Positions 34,615 through 46,461 of a stretch of 64,000 nt of DNA are shown piece after piece. Every line of letters starts with the position of its first letter. The first letter of the stretch is position 1. The stretch lies in the NCBI GenBank assembly GCA_030272585.1, contig BSYQ01000004.1, forward strand, positions 3,410,001-3,474,000. Direction: 5' to 3'. The translations under genes and the position numbers were made by a program. The DNA comes from Bryopsis sp. KO-2023 (lineage: Eukaryota > Chlorophyta > Ulvophyceae > Bryopsidales > Bryopsidaceae). The notes beneath the pieces are model-generated. The model was given only the letters and a program-made list of their open reading frames with translations. It did no database searches and was not told the DNA's origin.

Positions 34615-37536
34615 GGCGGACAGGCACCATTAATTAATGGTGACGTTATAACGAAAGGGTATTGTTTTCATGGTTAATAAGTTAAGGTGTTTCGATCGTT
34701 GGTTTTCCAGCGTCGTTTTGACTTGTGTTGACGTCCAACCCCCCTCCCCGCCTTATTTTGACTGAGGAAAGTTGCACTGTTATGGTCAAAACCGGGATCC
34801 CACACCCGTTGGCACAATCAGCCGTGATAATAATTTTACAACCCGTCCTTGTTCCTCAAGTCACCAACTCTAACCGTTCTGTCCGACATAACACCACTAT
34901 GTCTGACCTAACCCCAGTCGGTCATATCATGCACAGTGGGCTAACTTCGATTGTATGTATTTACACAATCTTTTGGGGCCAGGCAAACCCCCCAGAAGTG
35001 ATTTTTCCCAGTACAACCACCATTAAAACAAGGAATCATTTATCTCTCCCCAAAAGAGAAGGGCAAGAGCCAATCCACACAATAGAGAACAATGCTGGAT
35101 GGAAAGTGGCACGAACAATGAACACACAACATGCATTTCAAACCTTTTGTTTGCATTTCTCTACAGTACCTCCATTACAGGAAAGCATACGCCAAAAATC
35201 AAAAACCCCATCATATTCATCACCATATTCATTCTTTCCCCCTCAAAGCATATATGTATTTCTTTTCTTTTCGGTTTTAAAAAAAAATCATTGTATCCCA
35301 AAATACCCATACAATCAGTCCTTAAAAACAAACATGGCAAATTGCTCCGCCTTGGCCCCTCACCCCACCCCCCCATACAAAAAAAAGAAAAAAACAGAAC
35401 ACTCTTTTCCTTTCTCTGTTTTTTTGTTTTTGTTTTGTTTTCTTTTTTCTCTCTTTTTTGAACTTTTCTTTTTCTCTCTCACTCACTATCCCTCCATCTC
35501 TCGCTCTTGCTGTTTTTGCGTGGCCCCCCCCAAAAATCTATTAGAAAATCTTTCGAAAGAAAAAAGACAAAAATTAAAGAACACGACACACACACTCCTC
35601 ATATGCAGGAAATGCTGTCCAAATGCCAAAAACACCACCCCGCCATCTCCTGACAGCATTATCTTCGGTCAATTTGTCAATACGTCAATCTCCCCCCCCT
35701 TCCCCTCCCCAAAAAAAAACCAAAAGAAAAAGAAAAAAACAGGGACTCATTCGACCCCATTTCACACTCTTTTTTTCCATTTTTACACATATAACCCCCA
35801 ACTCCTCCAAAGCAACCAAACAAAAAAACGAACACCACAAGAAAAACATCCCCCCCTCCCAAACACTTTCTCTCAGGGTTTCTTCCGGCCCAACAAAAAA
35901 AAACAATCCAGAAAAAAATGGACAGAAATCTTTTCTTTCTCTTTCCCATTTTTTTTTTCTTTTCTTTTTTTTTGTGTCGCCTTCCGAACTTTTTTTTCAA
36001 ACATAATATATCCCGTCGATATACATATATATATATATTCTTTTTTTTGGAGATTCTCTTCTTGCTCTGCTTTCTTTGCAGTTATTCAAAAGGACTAGTC
36101 AAAGTTCTACTGTACAAAAAACACACACACACACCTCTGCATAAGTATGACAAATCGAAACGGATAGTCCCCCCTACGATCACAGTCAAAAGAACGAATT
36201 GGACAAAAAAACAAAGAGTGCCAAAAACAACGGATAAAAAACAAAAAACAAAAACACATCTAACGCAATGCTATGCCATCACAATAATCCAACCTACTTC
36301 CACCCCCTTTCTTGTTTTTCGTTTGAAAACCAATTTTTCAAATCTACACACTCTGTGTGTAATAAAAACTCTTCCATGCCCTTCTGTCTATTTCCCTCTT
36401 CTTTTTTTTCTTTTTCTCGTTTTTTTCGGGGGTCCCCCTCGCAGCCAATCAATTCCCTTCTTTTTTTTTTTTTTTTGAGAGGCAGGGGAGGGGGAGGGGG
36501 AGGGGGGGTAGGTAGAGAGGGCAGTGCTTTTTTGAAAAGAAGAATTAAAAAAAAAAGGGGATGGGGAATTGTTTCACCCAATTCCCTTGCTATCCTTTCC
36601 TTGCTCCATGAAATAAATCTTGGTGGGTAAGTTTTCTTAGCTTTTACCCCCTTTTTCTCCCTCCTTCCCTCTTTTTTCAACAACCTGCCATAAACCGACT
36701 TTTTACTATCCACCCTTGCATTACCCCTCCCTCCTGTATTAATCTTGCAATTTTTTTTTGTTTTCTTCTGATTCCCCCTTATTTCTTTTTTTTTGTATTT
36801 GGGGTTAAAACTCTCCCCCCCCGTTCTTCTTCTTCCCATCCTTTGCTCATATCCAAGCAACAAAACAATGCCAGGAGAAAAAAAAAGTGTTTTTTTTTTA
36901 TCCACTTTACCTAGCTTCCTTCCCTTGAAAAAAAAAATTCTTTCTTTTTTGTTCTTTTGCTTTTTGTATTCCTACCAAGAATTCTTTACTTGCAAAAACA
37001 ACCATTCAATTTTCGTTCCCTTTCTTTTCCCCCCCCCCCCCCCTTCCAGAACCACATAAGCTTTCCGGATATATCACTCTTTCCTCACACTTTTTTTTCT
37101 TTTCTCTCTCCCAAACCCATGAAACCCTTTCGCTAGCATCCCAAATATTTAATCAACAAAAGAATGAAATTTTATCTCTTTGTTCTTTTTTTTTTTCTTT
37201 TTTGCTTTCCATATTGCCCCTTTTTTTTCTTTTCTTCCCCTCACTATTTCACAAAAAAAAAAGAAAAATAGCAAAGGTCTATAAAGAAGTTGATTTGCAC
37301 CTTTTCTTTTCTCCCAAACCACCCCCTTCCCTTTTTTTTTTCATTCCCACCCCACCCACCCACACAAAATTACAAAAAAAGAAAAGAAAAAGAAATCGGT
37401 TTCCCCCCAACCCTTTTCAATTTTTCTTTTTCTTTTTTGCACTATTTCTTTTTTTGGTTTTAATTCCCTTCTTTCCTCCTCCACCTCCCTTCCCACACAT
37501 GTGTATGGTGTATAAACTTTTCTTTCTTTTTTTTTT
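34615..37536. other. Gene-free, C/T/A-rich low-complexity stretch downstream of the double-BTB gene
   Basis: Nearly 3 kb dominated by T, A and C runs on + (G/A-rich on the minus sense strand). Includes poly-C at 37029-37043, (AC)n at 36121-36134 and (AT)n near 36021-36035. Long open frames here, one over 450 codons, are artefacts of Phe/Ser/Pro/Lys-biased composition lacking stops. A palindrome centred near 34634 (ATTAATTAAT) lies 5' of the small minus gene. Confidence 0.6.
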
Positions 37537-40500
37537 TCATTCTTTCCTGGGTGGTTTGGGTATCCTGGATCGTCCAAAATGACTCAACCCTGACAGCAGC
37601 TCCAATTTCGGCGGCTTGGGGATATCACTATTGGACCTCGCATGGCCTTTCCTCCGCAAACCTCGGAACTCACCCACCCCACTCCCTCCGCTCCCAGAAG
37701 CACTGCTGAATGACTCATCCGACCACATCAAAGTCCCCGCCTTGGTCGAATTATTCCACTCCGCACTATCCTCACTCGCAATCGACCCAGAACGGCTGGA
37801 TGGCCTCCTTCGGGCGATCACCGTTGCAGATGCAGAAGTGGGTGTGGGGGTGGTTTTGCCTTTGGACTTTGATTTCAGTTTGGGACCCGTTCCGAAATCG
37901 ACGGAGTGACGGCCGATTTCGAAGGTGGCAGATTTCCTTCCGGAAGCCACCGGACCTTTTTCGGCAGTGGCGAGCAAGTCTTGGGAGGAGCGGGATCGGC
38001 GGTGCAACCTCGGAGGGGTTCGATTCCGTAATCTGCTTTCGCCCAATGGACAGCGCTTTCCGGCAGCTTTGTCATCGACCTGGAATTTATTTTTATTTAT
38101 TTTTTTAGACCCCACAAAAAAAATCCTTCAAGAAGGAATCACCAATGGAGAGAAAAAAGCTGGAAACCATCACAATCACGTGGGCAAGTTCTTCCAGATT
38201 AAAAAATTGATTGATTAATTAAAAAGTAACGAAATAAACAAAAATGAATTATTAAATAATTGAGTACATTGGAAGGAAAACCTACATCCATAACGACGAA
38301 AACCGATCCTCCTTTCGGCACACCGTTGTTTTCCGGGGAATCTGGCTTCTCGTTGATCCCTGCCCTTTCGATGCTGGAAACGAATTTCTTTTTAGCTTCT
38401 GGGTTCATCTCGTTGAATTGATCGCACCGCAATAACCACATGAGGTGCCTCAATGCAAAACCCCTCACTTGCGAATCCAGATTCGAAAACGGGGTGGCAT
38501 CTCTGTCGCTGTCGAAAGATCCACCACCTCCCTATAACAAAAAAAGACGGGAAAGCGGGCGGACCCCTTTCAGAAAACGGTCCATCTAAATAAAAAGTTA
38601 TAATAAATGGAAAATCGTAATCTACTGAATATTGATGAATATCGAATAACGCCCAGTCCTGATAGAATGTTATTAGTTTTTAAATTTTACGGAATGTAAA
38701 ATTTGAGTTTTCGATTCTCAACTTGTTGCAAAAAAATTGTTCCGGATAATTCTGCATGTGAGGATGCCTGACCCACACATCAAGCAAATCCAAAAAAACA
38801 CAACTGTCACCTCACCCCCATCTCAACACCGAAGTGCCTTTTTTCGGGGGGGGGGGGCGGCGGGGGTGAGTTTGATGTATTTTGCCTCGTGCCTATGTTG
38901 ATTTCAAGACAGCAACCCCTCTTTGCCAACCACCTGCCAAACATCAAGTTTTAACTTGGCCAAAAAGTTTTTTTTTTCTATCCTCAAGATGTTGATATAA
39001 ATAAACATAAAAAATATATCTGTATTTTATATATTTTCCAACATCTTGGGGATAGAAAAAAAAAAAATAAAAAATCGGCCATCCTGAAATACAGCACTAA
39101 AATTCTCTTTGAAAAGAAAAACAAACAAACACACACACGCGCGTTTGATTTTACCACGTGGAATTTATATGGATGCTTACCGCTTCGTTGAGGGCTTCGA
39201 CTACTCCAATGACGTTCTCAGGCTTGACCTTTCCCACGAATAATTCTATCATGTCGTTGGCTATTTCTGTGTTCCAGCCCCCGGACATGAGCGTCTTGAA
39301 ATTCTTATTTTTTGACACTTCGCTAAAATTCTCCAAAATGTAATCTACTACCTGCGACCTCAGACCTATCGCAAGGCTCCGAACCGATTTCGACCATGCG
39401 ACGGCTGGGAGGGTGGCCTTTTATTTTCCACACACGACAAAAAAAAAAGAATAAATTGTCTACTGGCTGGACCCTTGATTTGAGCATTCTGGAGAATCCT
39501 TCCTACACATTTGTAGTTTTGAATTTTGAAAATTGGAGGATCTTTTTTTTTCAAAACCTATTTTTAGATTTTCTATTTCTAGTTTTTTAAAAGTTTTATT
39601 TTTCTTTATTTTTTCGAGGGGTTGGTTGTCAAAAAAGGGCAAATAGACAGATTTGCAAAGCCAAGAAGAGATTGCGGCCAAGGGGCTGCATAAAAATAGA
39701 GTACATAATACTAATGTTATTGCAACATGCACCAAAAATGAAAAATTTTATTTGGAAACAGAAAAGAGCCTTGGGGGATGAGGAGGGGCAGATAAGAGGA
39801 TGCCTACCAGGATCTGATTGCAATCCGTGAACATCTGCACACAGGCGTCAGGTTTGAGGGATGCTATCGTGGCATCCCGAATTTCCTTCTGAACCGATTG
39901 TGGTAGATTCGCGAACTCCCGTGCAGTCCAGCACTTGGTCGACCATTGGCCGAGCCAGGCAACGCAATCCTTTCTCAATCCTGAAATGGCCCCATCAACA
40001 TCGGAGAGCCCATAATGCAGGGCAGCTCCACACAATTGCAACACCTGCACACACACACAAGTCAAACACCCTCGTTTCACAACCTACCGATCTACCAATT
40101 TTTTTCTTCAACACTCCTTCCCCCCCCCCCCCCTCTTTTCAAGAACCTCCCAGCTGTCCCATCCTGCTTCTGTGGAATGCTACGATCATAGATTAAAAAA
40201 CAATCCACAATTCAAATGAGCATCCATTTTTTTTCCCCTCGATATTCACCTGCGTGACTCGGGCAATGATATCCTTGGCAGCCGACCCCTCCGGCTTCCT
40301 GAATTTTCTACAAACTCTACTTCTCAGATGCTGCAAGACCGCGGTTCTCAGGCCATCCAAACACCATTGATCCGACAACAGCAATTGGTTGGCCACCCTG
40401 TCTGGCCTCACGGACACCACACCCGAGTACAAAAACTTAATTACATCGCCCACCACATCCAACGGGACCCCATCCACGTTGACTTCCATGCTGATTTGCA

Positions 40501-41865
40501 TCGCTCTTTTTCTTTTGCCATCCTTCCCATGCACCCCCTCCTCCGCCTCCTCCACCTCGCCTTTCGAGAGATCTTTCTCGCCGTTCGAGTCTTGTTCAGC
40601 ATTCAGACCCTCCTCGGCGTCATGACCGAGAGGGGGGCCGAGAGGTTGAGAACCATCCCGGAGAGCCCCGATTGCAGCATAGTAGCTGGATCTGCAAGAA
40701 AGAATGCATTTGTGTGCGTCGATCGATTTCGTTACACCGGAGGCATGGAAAGTGAGGGCGACGTCCGAGTAAGACTCCGTGGGTGGCATCGCTAACAGAT
40801 CGGCCAGATCTCTCTGCAGCATGGCCAATTCGACTGGAACTCGCTTGGGGCTGTGAAGCTCAGCGTCTTTTTGGGCACCATCCACAACGGGGATGCTCGG
40901 AGGGACCAAATCGGGGTCCCCGCTGTTGCTGTGGGTGGTGCTTCCGGAAAGAGTTTCTTGCTCATCCTGGAATTCACATCGGACGATGGTGCTGCCTACC
41001 CTTTCCCTGGCCCTTTTGGAGGTTGCGCACTCCTGGATGAAACACCCAACACGTGTGTAAAAAATAAAAATTGTGCCCTCATGTATGGATATTTGGAAGA
41101 AAAAATAATAATTATGACTAGCATTGGTCACTTCCAGAAACTCCTCCCCCCAAAAAATAAATGTGGCTTTTAATTCTTCTTTATTTTTTTGTTCCAATAG
41201 AAAATGTCCACAAGTTGAAAATTTCAAGGGGGGGGGGGGGGGGGGGAATGGATGAGAAATTCTGCAGAAGTGAAACTTTAAAAAACACTACCACACGTGC
41301 TGAGAAATTCTTGAGAATGGAAAAAGCTGGAAAGGCTGGAAAAGCTGGGGGGGAAAAAATAAATGCTACGACACACGCCACACGCTTACTCGCAGCTCAT
41401 CGCTCGGGACGTCCAATGCGGGCACGACCCCAGAGTAAAGAGTCTGCAACCAGGCTTGGAGGGCGTCCCAATTCACGCCGCCCGGCAAAACCACGGTCTT
41501 CTTCGAGTTTTTCCCAAAGGCGTCATCATCCGCATCGATATTCGAACTCCTAGCGTCCTCGCCGGTTAGAGTGCTCAGCAACACGCCGTCGGGAAGCCTA
41601 GCTCGCAGAATACAACGATGCACGCCTGGTGCAGCAGCAAACAAAACACTTTTTTGATTGTTTTTTTTTTAATTATTTGTCTCGGAAAAGGTCGCGACAA
41701 AAACCTTTGCGAGAAAGCAAACGGGGGTTGACCTGTTTCCAGCGTTTCGGAGCCTTCCTTCGTCAACACCACATCGGCACAATCCCCAGACTCCAGCAAG
41801 TTGGCCAGAGTTGCGCTCAGCGACTCAGCGCACCACAATTCCAAATTCTTGGCATGAGCGATCAT
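37537..41865 (-). CDS. Double-BTB/POZ protein with BACK-like region and basic Ser-rich tail
   Basis: Seven minus-strand exons: 41733-41865, 41390-41625, 40250-41032, 39808-40044, 39181-39417, 38286-38531, 37537-38079; 804 residues, phases consistent. First BTB about 18-118 ('DVVLTKEG', 'LQTLYSGVV'); second BTB about 210-360 ('YSDVALTF', 'IDAHKCILSCRSSYY', 'IKFLYSGVV', 'LLLSDQWCLDGLR') with an acidic insert (about 265-300). Residues 385-620 form a helical BACK-like block ('WSTKCWTAREFANLP'). The final 180 residues are basic and Ser-rich with RRxS-type phosphosites. Tandem BTB proteins commonly act as CUL3 ubiquitin-ligase adaptors; the substrate is unknown. Closest land-plant resemblance, from memory, is the At1g04390-type BTB family. 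The acceptor at 39417 gives the only open joint. Confidence 0.85.
38968..39067. repeat. Imperfect inverted repeat (hairpin) in double-BTB intron
   Basis: Left arm 38971-38994 (T run, CTATCCTCAAGATGTTG) and right arm 39039-39062 (CAACATCTTGGGGATAG, A run) pair with one mismatch over 24 bases, around a 44-base AT-rich loop. The intron is 38532-39180. Confidence 0.9.
41229..41246. repeat. Poly-G homopolymer
   Basis: An uninterrupted G run of about 18 in the intron 41033-41389 of the double-BTB gene. Confidence 0.95.
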
Positions 41866-44097
41866 CGAAGTGGGGGGGAAACCACAAGAGAGGGGAAAAA
41901 AAAGGACAAAAAGAAACGAATATCTAGAGGCGAGGGAACAGGCCCCGCAAAAAAAATATTGTGTTCAAAAAAGCTGTAAGAGTTTTAGTGATCGTGTTGT
42001 GTCGTCGTTGTTTTCCCCCGTTTCCCCAACGCGATTCAAGGCCTGGCCTGAACCCAACCTCGTAAAACCTGTGTTGGGAAAAAAGGGATCGAACGTGCGT
42101 TGTGATCGTTTCCCATGTGACGGTACTTTGCTTTTGTGGCATGATGTAATGCATGACAAACACCATCCCTGCAAAACCTAAGCGCAACGATTGGAAAACC
42201 AAAGCCAATTAATCGACCAACCAATGAGTTATGCCCGTGTGCTTTGTGTGCGCTCTGCCACACCAAAGCCAACAGAAGTCTTTTGGTGGGTTGTGTGACA
42301 GACTGAGCGGAGTCGGGACGGTTGGTTTCTGGCCCAAAAAAGTTTGGTTTTTTTCAATGAAAACAGCGACCCACGCAAGGCAAACCTGTTATGATGATTT
42401 GATTCGAATTCGATGGGTTGGGGAAAGGAGAGATTTTGAGAGGCGTCTTGTGGACAACTTGGGAAAAATGGTTTGGCACTCTTTTTGCTGTTGTTGGCCT
42501 GATGGTTTTTATGGTCTATGTTCGGGAGCAGAGTCTGTTTGAAGGAGTTTGGAAGAAACAGAATGGGTCTGAACAGTAATGTCTATCTCTGCGATCAGCG
42601 TGATCTTTTCAGCGAGGAAGGCTGGCTGCGATAGAAATCCTTTTGTTTTGCCTGCCCGTGGCACAGCAAATATCAGCGTGTTGCTGAATGGAAACCATTG
42701 CGTCAGCCAGAACACAGTTTCACGGTGTGGAGCGAAAAGTTGACACACACACCGTGACAGTCGCACGCATGTATGGCCGTTGTGCTTCTCCAAACCACTA
42801 CAAAACGCGCGCCCACTTCTGTTTCTGTGTCTTGTTTTATTCTGGCGCGACAAATAATCCACGACTACGTATCGTGTTGCATCGTAGTCTCAGCGAACTT
42901 TCAAAACTTTCGTCATATCGACATTGTGATTTCACCACCACTGACTCAACGGATATCTATTGCAAGGAGTGTTGGGACTGTTCTCCCCTGCGCCCTTCCT
43001 CCCGTTCGAGGATTTCGAAAACCTGACCTCTATGGCCTACACAATCAGAGCTAGCACCGTCTCGGCTTAACAACGCACGAACAGCTTTCACTGTTTCCGA
43101 GACTCGAACACTCTTTCATTCCAAGTGTAAGCGCAAAACGACAACCTTCGGATCCTCACTCAGTCATTTCCCAAAATCAAATCATGATTTGATCCGATTT
43201 TCCAAAAACGACGAACAGCAGGGAACAGCCGATCAAGAGGTGGACGCCCACCCCCCTTCACATCAGTCCCCCGAGTTGTCCCAGCACAATGTACTGGAGA
43301 TGTGACCTCTGCGGAGGTGGAGGCGGTGCGTCCAATCCTCCAGTGCTACATCGAGGCAGCTCCGATTGCTGCTGGCGGAAGGATCCCAAGGTCTAACCGG
43401 CGAGCGAGATCCATCCGGAGGTGTAAAGGGTTGACGGTGAATGAATCGAACGTCAGGAAGTGTAGCGAGAAAGAACATTCTGCAAGGAGTTTAGAGACTC
43501 AAAGAAAGGTGGGAATTCGAGAAACTCACTCGGGCACGCCAGTGTTCGATCAACGGAGTGCGTATTTGCCGGGGATCGGTGGCTGTTGGTTGTGGCAGTG
43601 TGTTTTTCGTCGAAATATATAAGGGGGGGGGGCTCGGATCAGGATTGGAATCGATTCTTGACCAGCCGGTGGTCTGAGAATGGGGAGGTGGTGGCCGACA
43701 CTCAAAGAATTCGCTCAGAGGGGGGAGACTGTTGGCCAATTGGGGGGGGGGCCACTGGTGCTGCGTATTTTCCCTTACGTTCGCGCTTGATTGCCGTCGA
43801 CACGCCCAGTTTGAGTTTATCGCCCATGTAGTCGGGAGCTCGTTTTAGCTTCTTGCCGATCACTTGGTGGCACAACTTTTGGAAAGCTCTACAAACTCCT
43901 ACGATGGTGACCTTCGTGTTCTGACGCCGCCGTGTTGCTTTTTCCCCCCTTGCAGATCAGCGCGCTCCAAGCAAGACGGAGCACTGGCTGCACTTCCTTG
44001 ACTTCGTGACAAGGAAACCCCTTATCCTGGAAATCAACGCTTAGCGCGGCTCCCTCAAGTCGATTGCGGCTGCGCGCACAAGGAAAAAAGAATTAAA
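41866..44097. other. Divergent intergenic region, double-BTB / CSLA-like
   Basis: About 2.2 kb without a supportable gene. A TATATAAG string at 43615-43622 is a plausible TATA box for a CSLA-like transcript with a 5' UTR intron ending at the CTTGCAG before 43957; this is speculative. Open frames near 43263-43478 (-) and 43302-43622 (+) lack family support. Confidence 0.4.
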
Positions 44098-46461
44098 ATG
44101 GAGTTCACATTCTTAGGAACCATATTTACTCTCTACGATGTATATCTCGTGGTCCTGAACGCCCTCATTTCCATGGCGGTGGCGCTCACTGTGGTGATCT
44201 CTGTCGACCGTCTGCTGCATGTGGTGAAGTTCATCCAGGGCAAGATCAAAGCCAGAGTGACTGGCGTTCGCCCCGAGCAGAAATTCAAGTTGCAGCCGAT
44301 GCCGGATCAGAAGCACTTTGCCCACATGTACCCCAAAGTGGCGGTGCAGCTGCCCATGTTCAATGAGCGCTTTGTTTGCGAAGGCATCATCGATCATGCA
44401 TGCCAGATGGACTGGCCGAAAGACAAATACATCGTGCAGGTCTGCATCTCTCTTCTTTGTTTTGGTCGCAACAGTTTTGATCCGTGTTGATTTCATTTGG
44501 TTTTGGTTTCAACAGCTTCGATCCATCTTGATTTCAGTCTAGGTGTACATGTCTGTCATAGGATCTTGTCTCACTTGATGTTGTGGGTCTGACTGCAATG
44601 TTGCTATGGTGCAGGTTTTGGATGATTCTACTTGCGCTGAGACCCGCCGTGTTGTCGATAGTCGTGTGATCCACTGGAGGGAAATGGGGGTGAACTGCGT
44701 TTGCATCAGGAGGACCAACAGGCAGGGATACAAAGCCGGTGCCCTCAAGGAAGGCCTGGATCTGCTCAGGGACTACGACCACGTGGCCATCTTTGATGCC
44801 GATTTCAAGCCTCAGTCTGACTTCATGGTAAACCCATCTCCCAACCTCCACAGTGCCCTGGCCAAATGAGGTTCCAGTGCATGAGGCGTCTGGATGACTG
44901 ACCATACATCAAGCCTGATTTTTGACGGCTGTGTGTTTTGGTGGTTTAGTTGAGGACCATTCCTTACCTGATTCACAATGACGATGTGGGATACGTCCAA
45001 GCCCGTTGGGTGTTCGAGAATCCCGAGGAGTCCTACCTCACCAAGGCTCAAGAGCTTTCCCTCAACTACCACATGAAGTGCGAGCAGCATGTCCATTTTG
45101 CCAGTGGATCTTACTTCAACTTCAATGGCACTGCTGGTGTGTGGCGTCGACAGTGCATTGAAGATGTCGGAGGCTGGAACAGCAGGACCACTGTGGAAGA
45201 CATGGATTTGTCCCTCAGGGCGTACGTTGGAGGCTGGAGAGCTGTTTTCTTGGAGGATTTGACTGTCATGAACGAGGTGGGTGTTAAGAAAACTGTCCTG
45301 ATTTCCTTGTGATTGTGTGCTGGATGGAAATTCCTCATCTTATAGAGCAGCTTTTTTTGTTTACCAAGGTCTTATAACTTATTGCTCTGTCTTGCTCTAA
45401 CAGCTCCCAGCATCTTTCAACGCATACCGCAAGCAGCAGCACCGATGGACTTGCGGACCTGTGCAGTTGTGGAGGCGTGCCAGCCCTGCCATCTGGGCTT
45501 CCAAGTTGCCTCTGATGAAGAAGATCGAGCTGAACATGATGTACTTTGGAATCAGGAAGACCACCTCTCACTTCATCGCTTTGGGATTCTTCTGTTTCCT
45601 TGTCCCCCTCACCGTCTACACACCTGAGGTAAAGATCAGCCTTACTCAACATGAGTTCTCAACATGCTCGATGCTTTTTTTCTGGGGGCTGACAGATTTG
45701 TTTTTGATGTTGGCAGGTGTCTATTCCTCTGTGGGCTCTGGTGCATCTCCCAGTGATGGTGACTTTGACCACCGCCTTCTTCACACCCAAGGGATGGGCT
45801 TACTGCATTCCTTATGTGTTGTTCGAGAATGCCATGAGTGTCGTCAAAGTTGGAGCTGTTGTGAATGGTGAGTTTTACGGTCATACCAGTCTCTGATTGC
45901 AGCACCTCAGGCTTCGGCGTTTGCCTGTGTGGAGGTGGTGAACAGGGGGAGTGAATTTTGAACTTGCTGTGCAGGTCTGTTTGATCTCGGCCGTGCCCAG
46001 GAATGGATCGTGACGCAGAAGAACGGGAATAAGAATGTGAAGTCCAGCAGGTTCAGATTGGAGAGAGTCTACGTTGCTGAGACCGTGATGTCCATCTTCG
46101 TTCTGAGTTCGGCTGCTTATGGCAGCTTCCTTTTGAGCCGCTGGACCTTCTGCGTCTTCCTCTTGCTCCAAGGTAGAGACAGCCCCACACCTTTCCCCCA
46201 GATTCCCATCTGTTTTTTCAGTCATGATTTCCCTGAGTGAGTCTTATTAACAACAAAACATTGTTCTGGTTGATGGTTTTTTCCTCAGGTGCCGCCTTCG
46301 TTGGTGTGGGTTTGAACTTTGTCGACTCCGGAGCGATCTTGGGCCGTGGAGTGTACAAAATCGACCCCTTGTTGAACCGTCTGACCGAAACTCTCACCCC
46401 AAGGAAAAAGGGCTTCAGGCGAGTCAACACGGCACCTTCCTCAATCAACGTCGCTCAGTAG
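44098..46461 (+). CDS. CSLA: CSLA/CSLC-like family 2 glycosyltransferase (mannan/glucan backbone synthase)
   Basis: Seven exons: 44098-44439, 44615-44827, 44950-45276, 45404-45628, 45717-45867, 45975-46172, 46289-46461; 542 residues. One or two N-terminal membrane segments precede the cytosolic GT-A domain, followed by three to four C-terminal membrane segments. Catalytic set: DDS at 117-119, DAD at 175-177, TVED with Asp269, and QQHRW (Q305-W309) followed by TCGP. '[15 protein letters not shown]' and '[14 protein letters not shown]' are typical of CSLA and CSLC. These Golgi enzymes polymerise beta-1,4-mannan or the xyloglucan glucan backbone from GDP-Man/GDP-Glc or UDP-Glc. Algal members branch before the CSLA/CSLC split, so the product cannot be set from sequence. 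No residue is missing. Confidence 0.95.

Noticed and set aside
34725..36098. A 450-plus-codon open frame on +
   Set aside because: Made of Phe/Ser/Pro/Lys runs from T, C and A tracts, no family motif, no good ATG at its start, and it lies in the C-rich 3' flank of a minus-strand gene.
43263..43739. Short frames on both strands upstream of the CSLA-like gene
   Set aside because: No homology recognised and none with consistent splice joints; more likely promoter and 5' UTR sequence.
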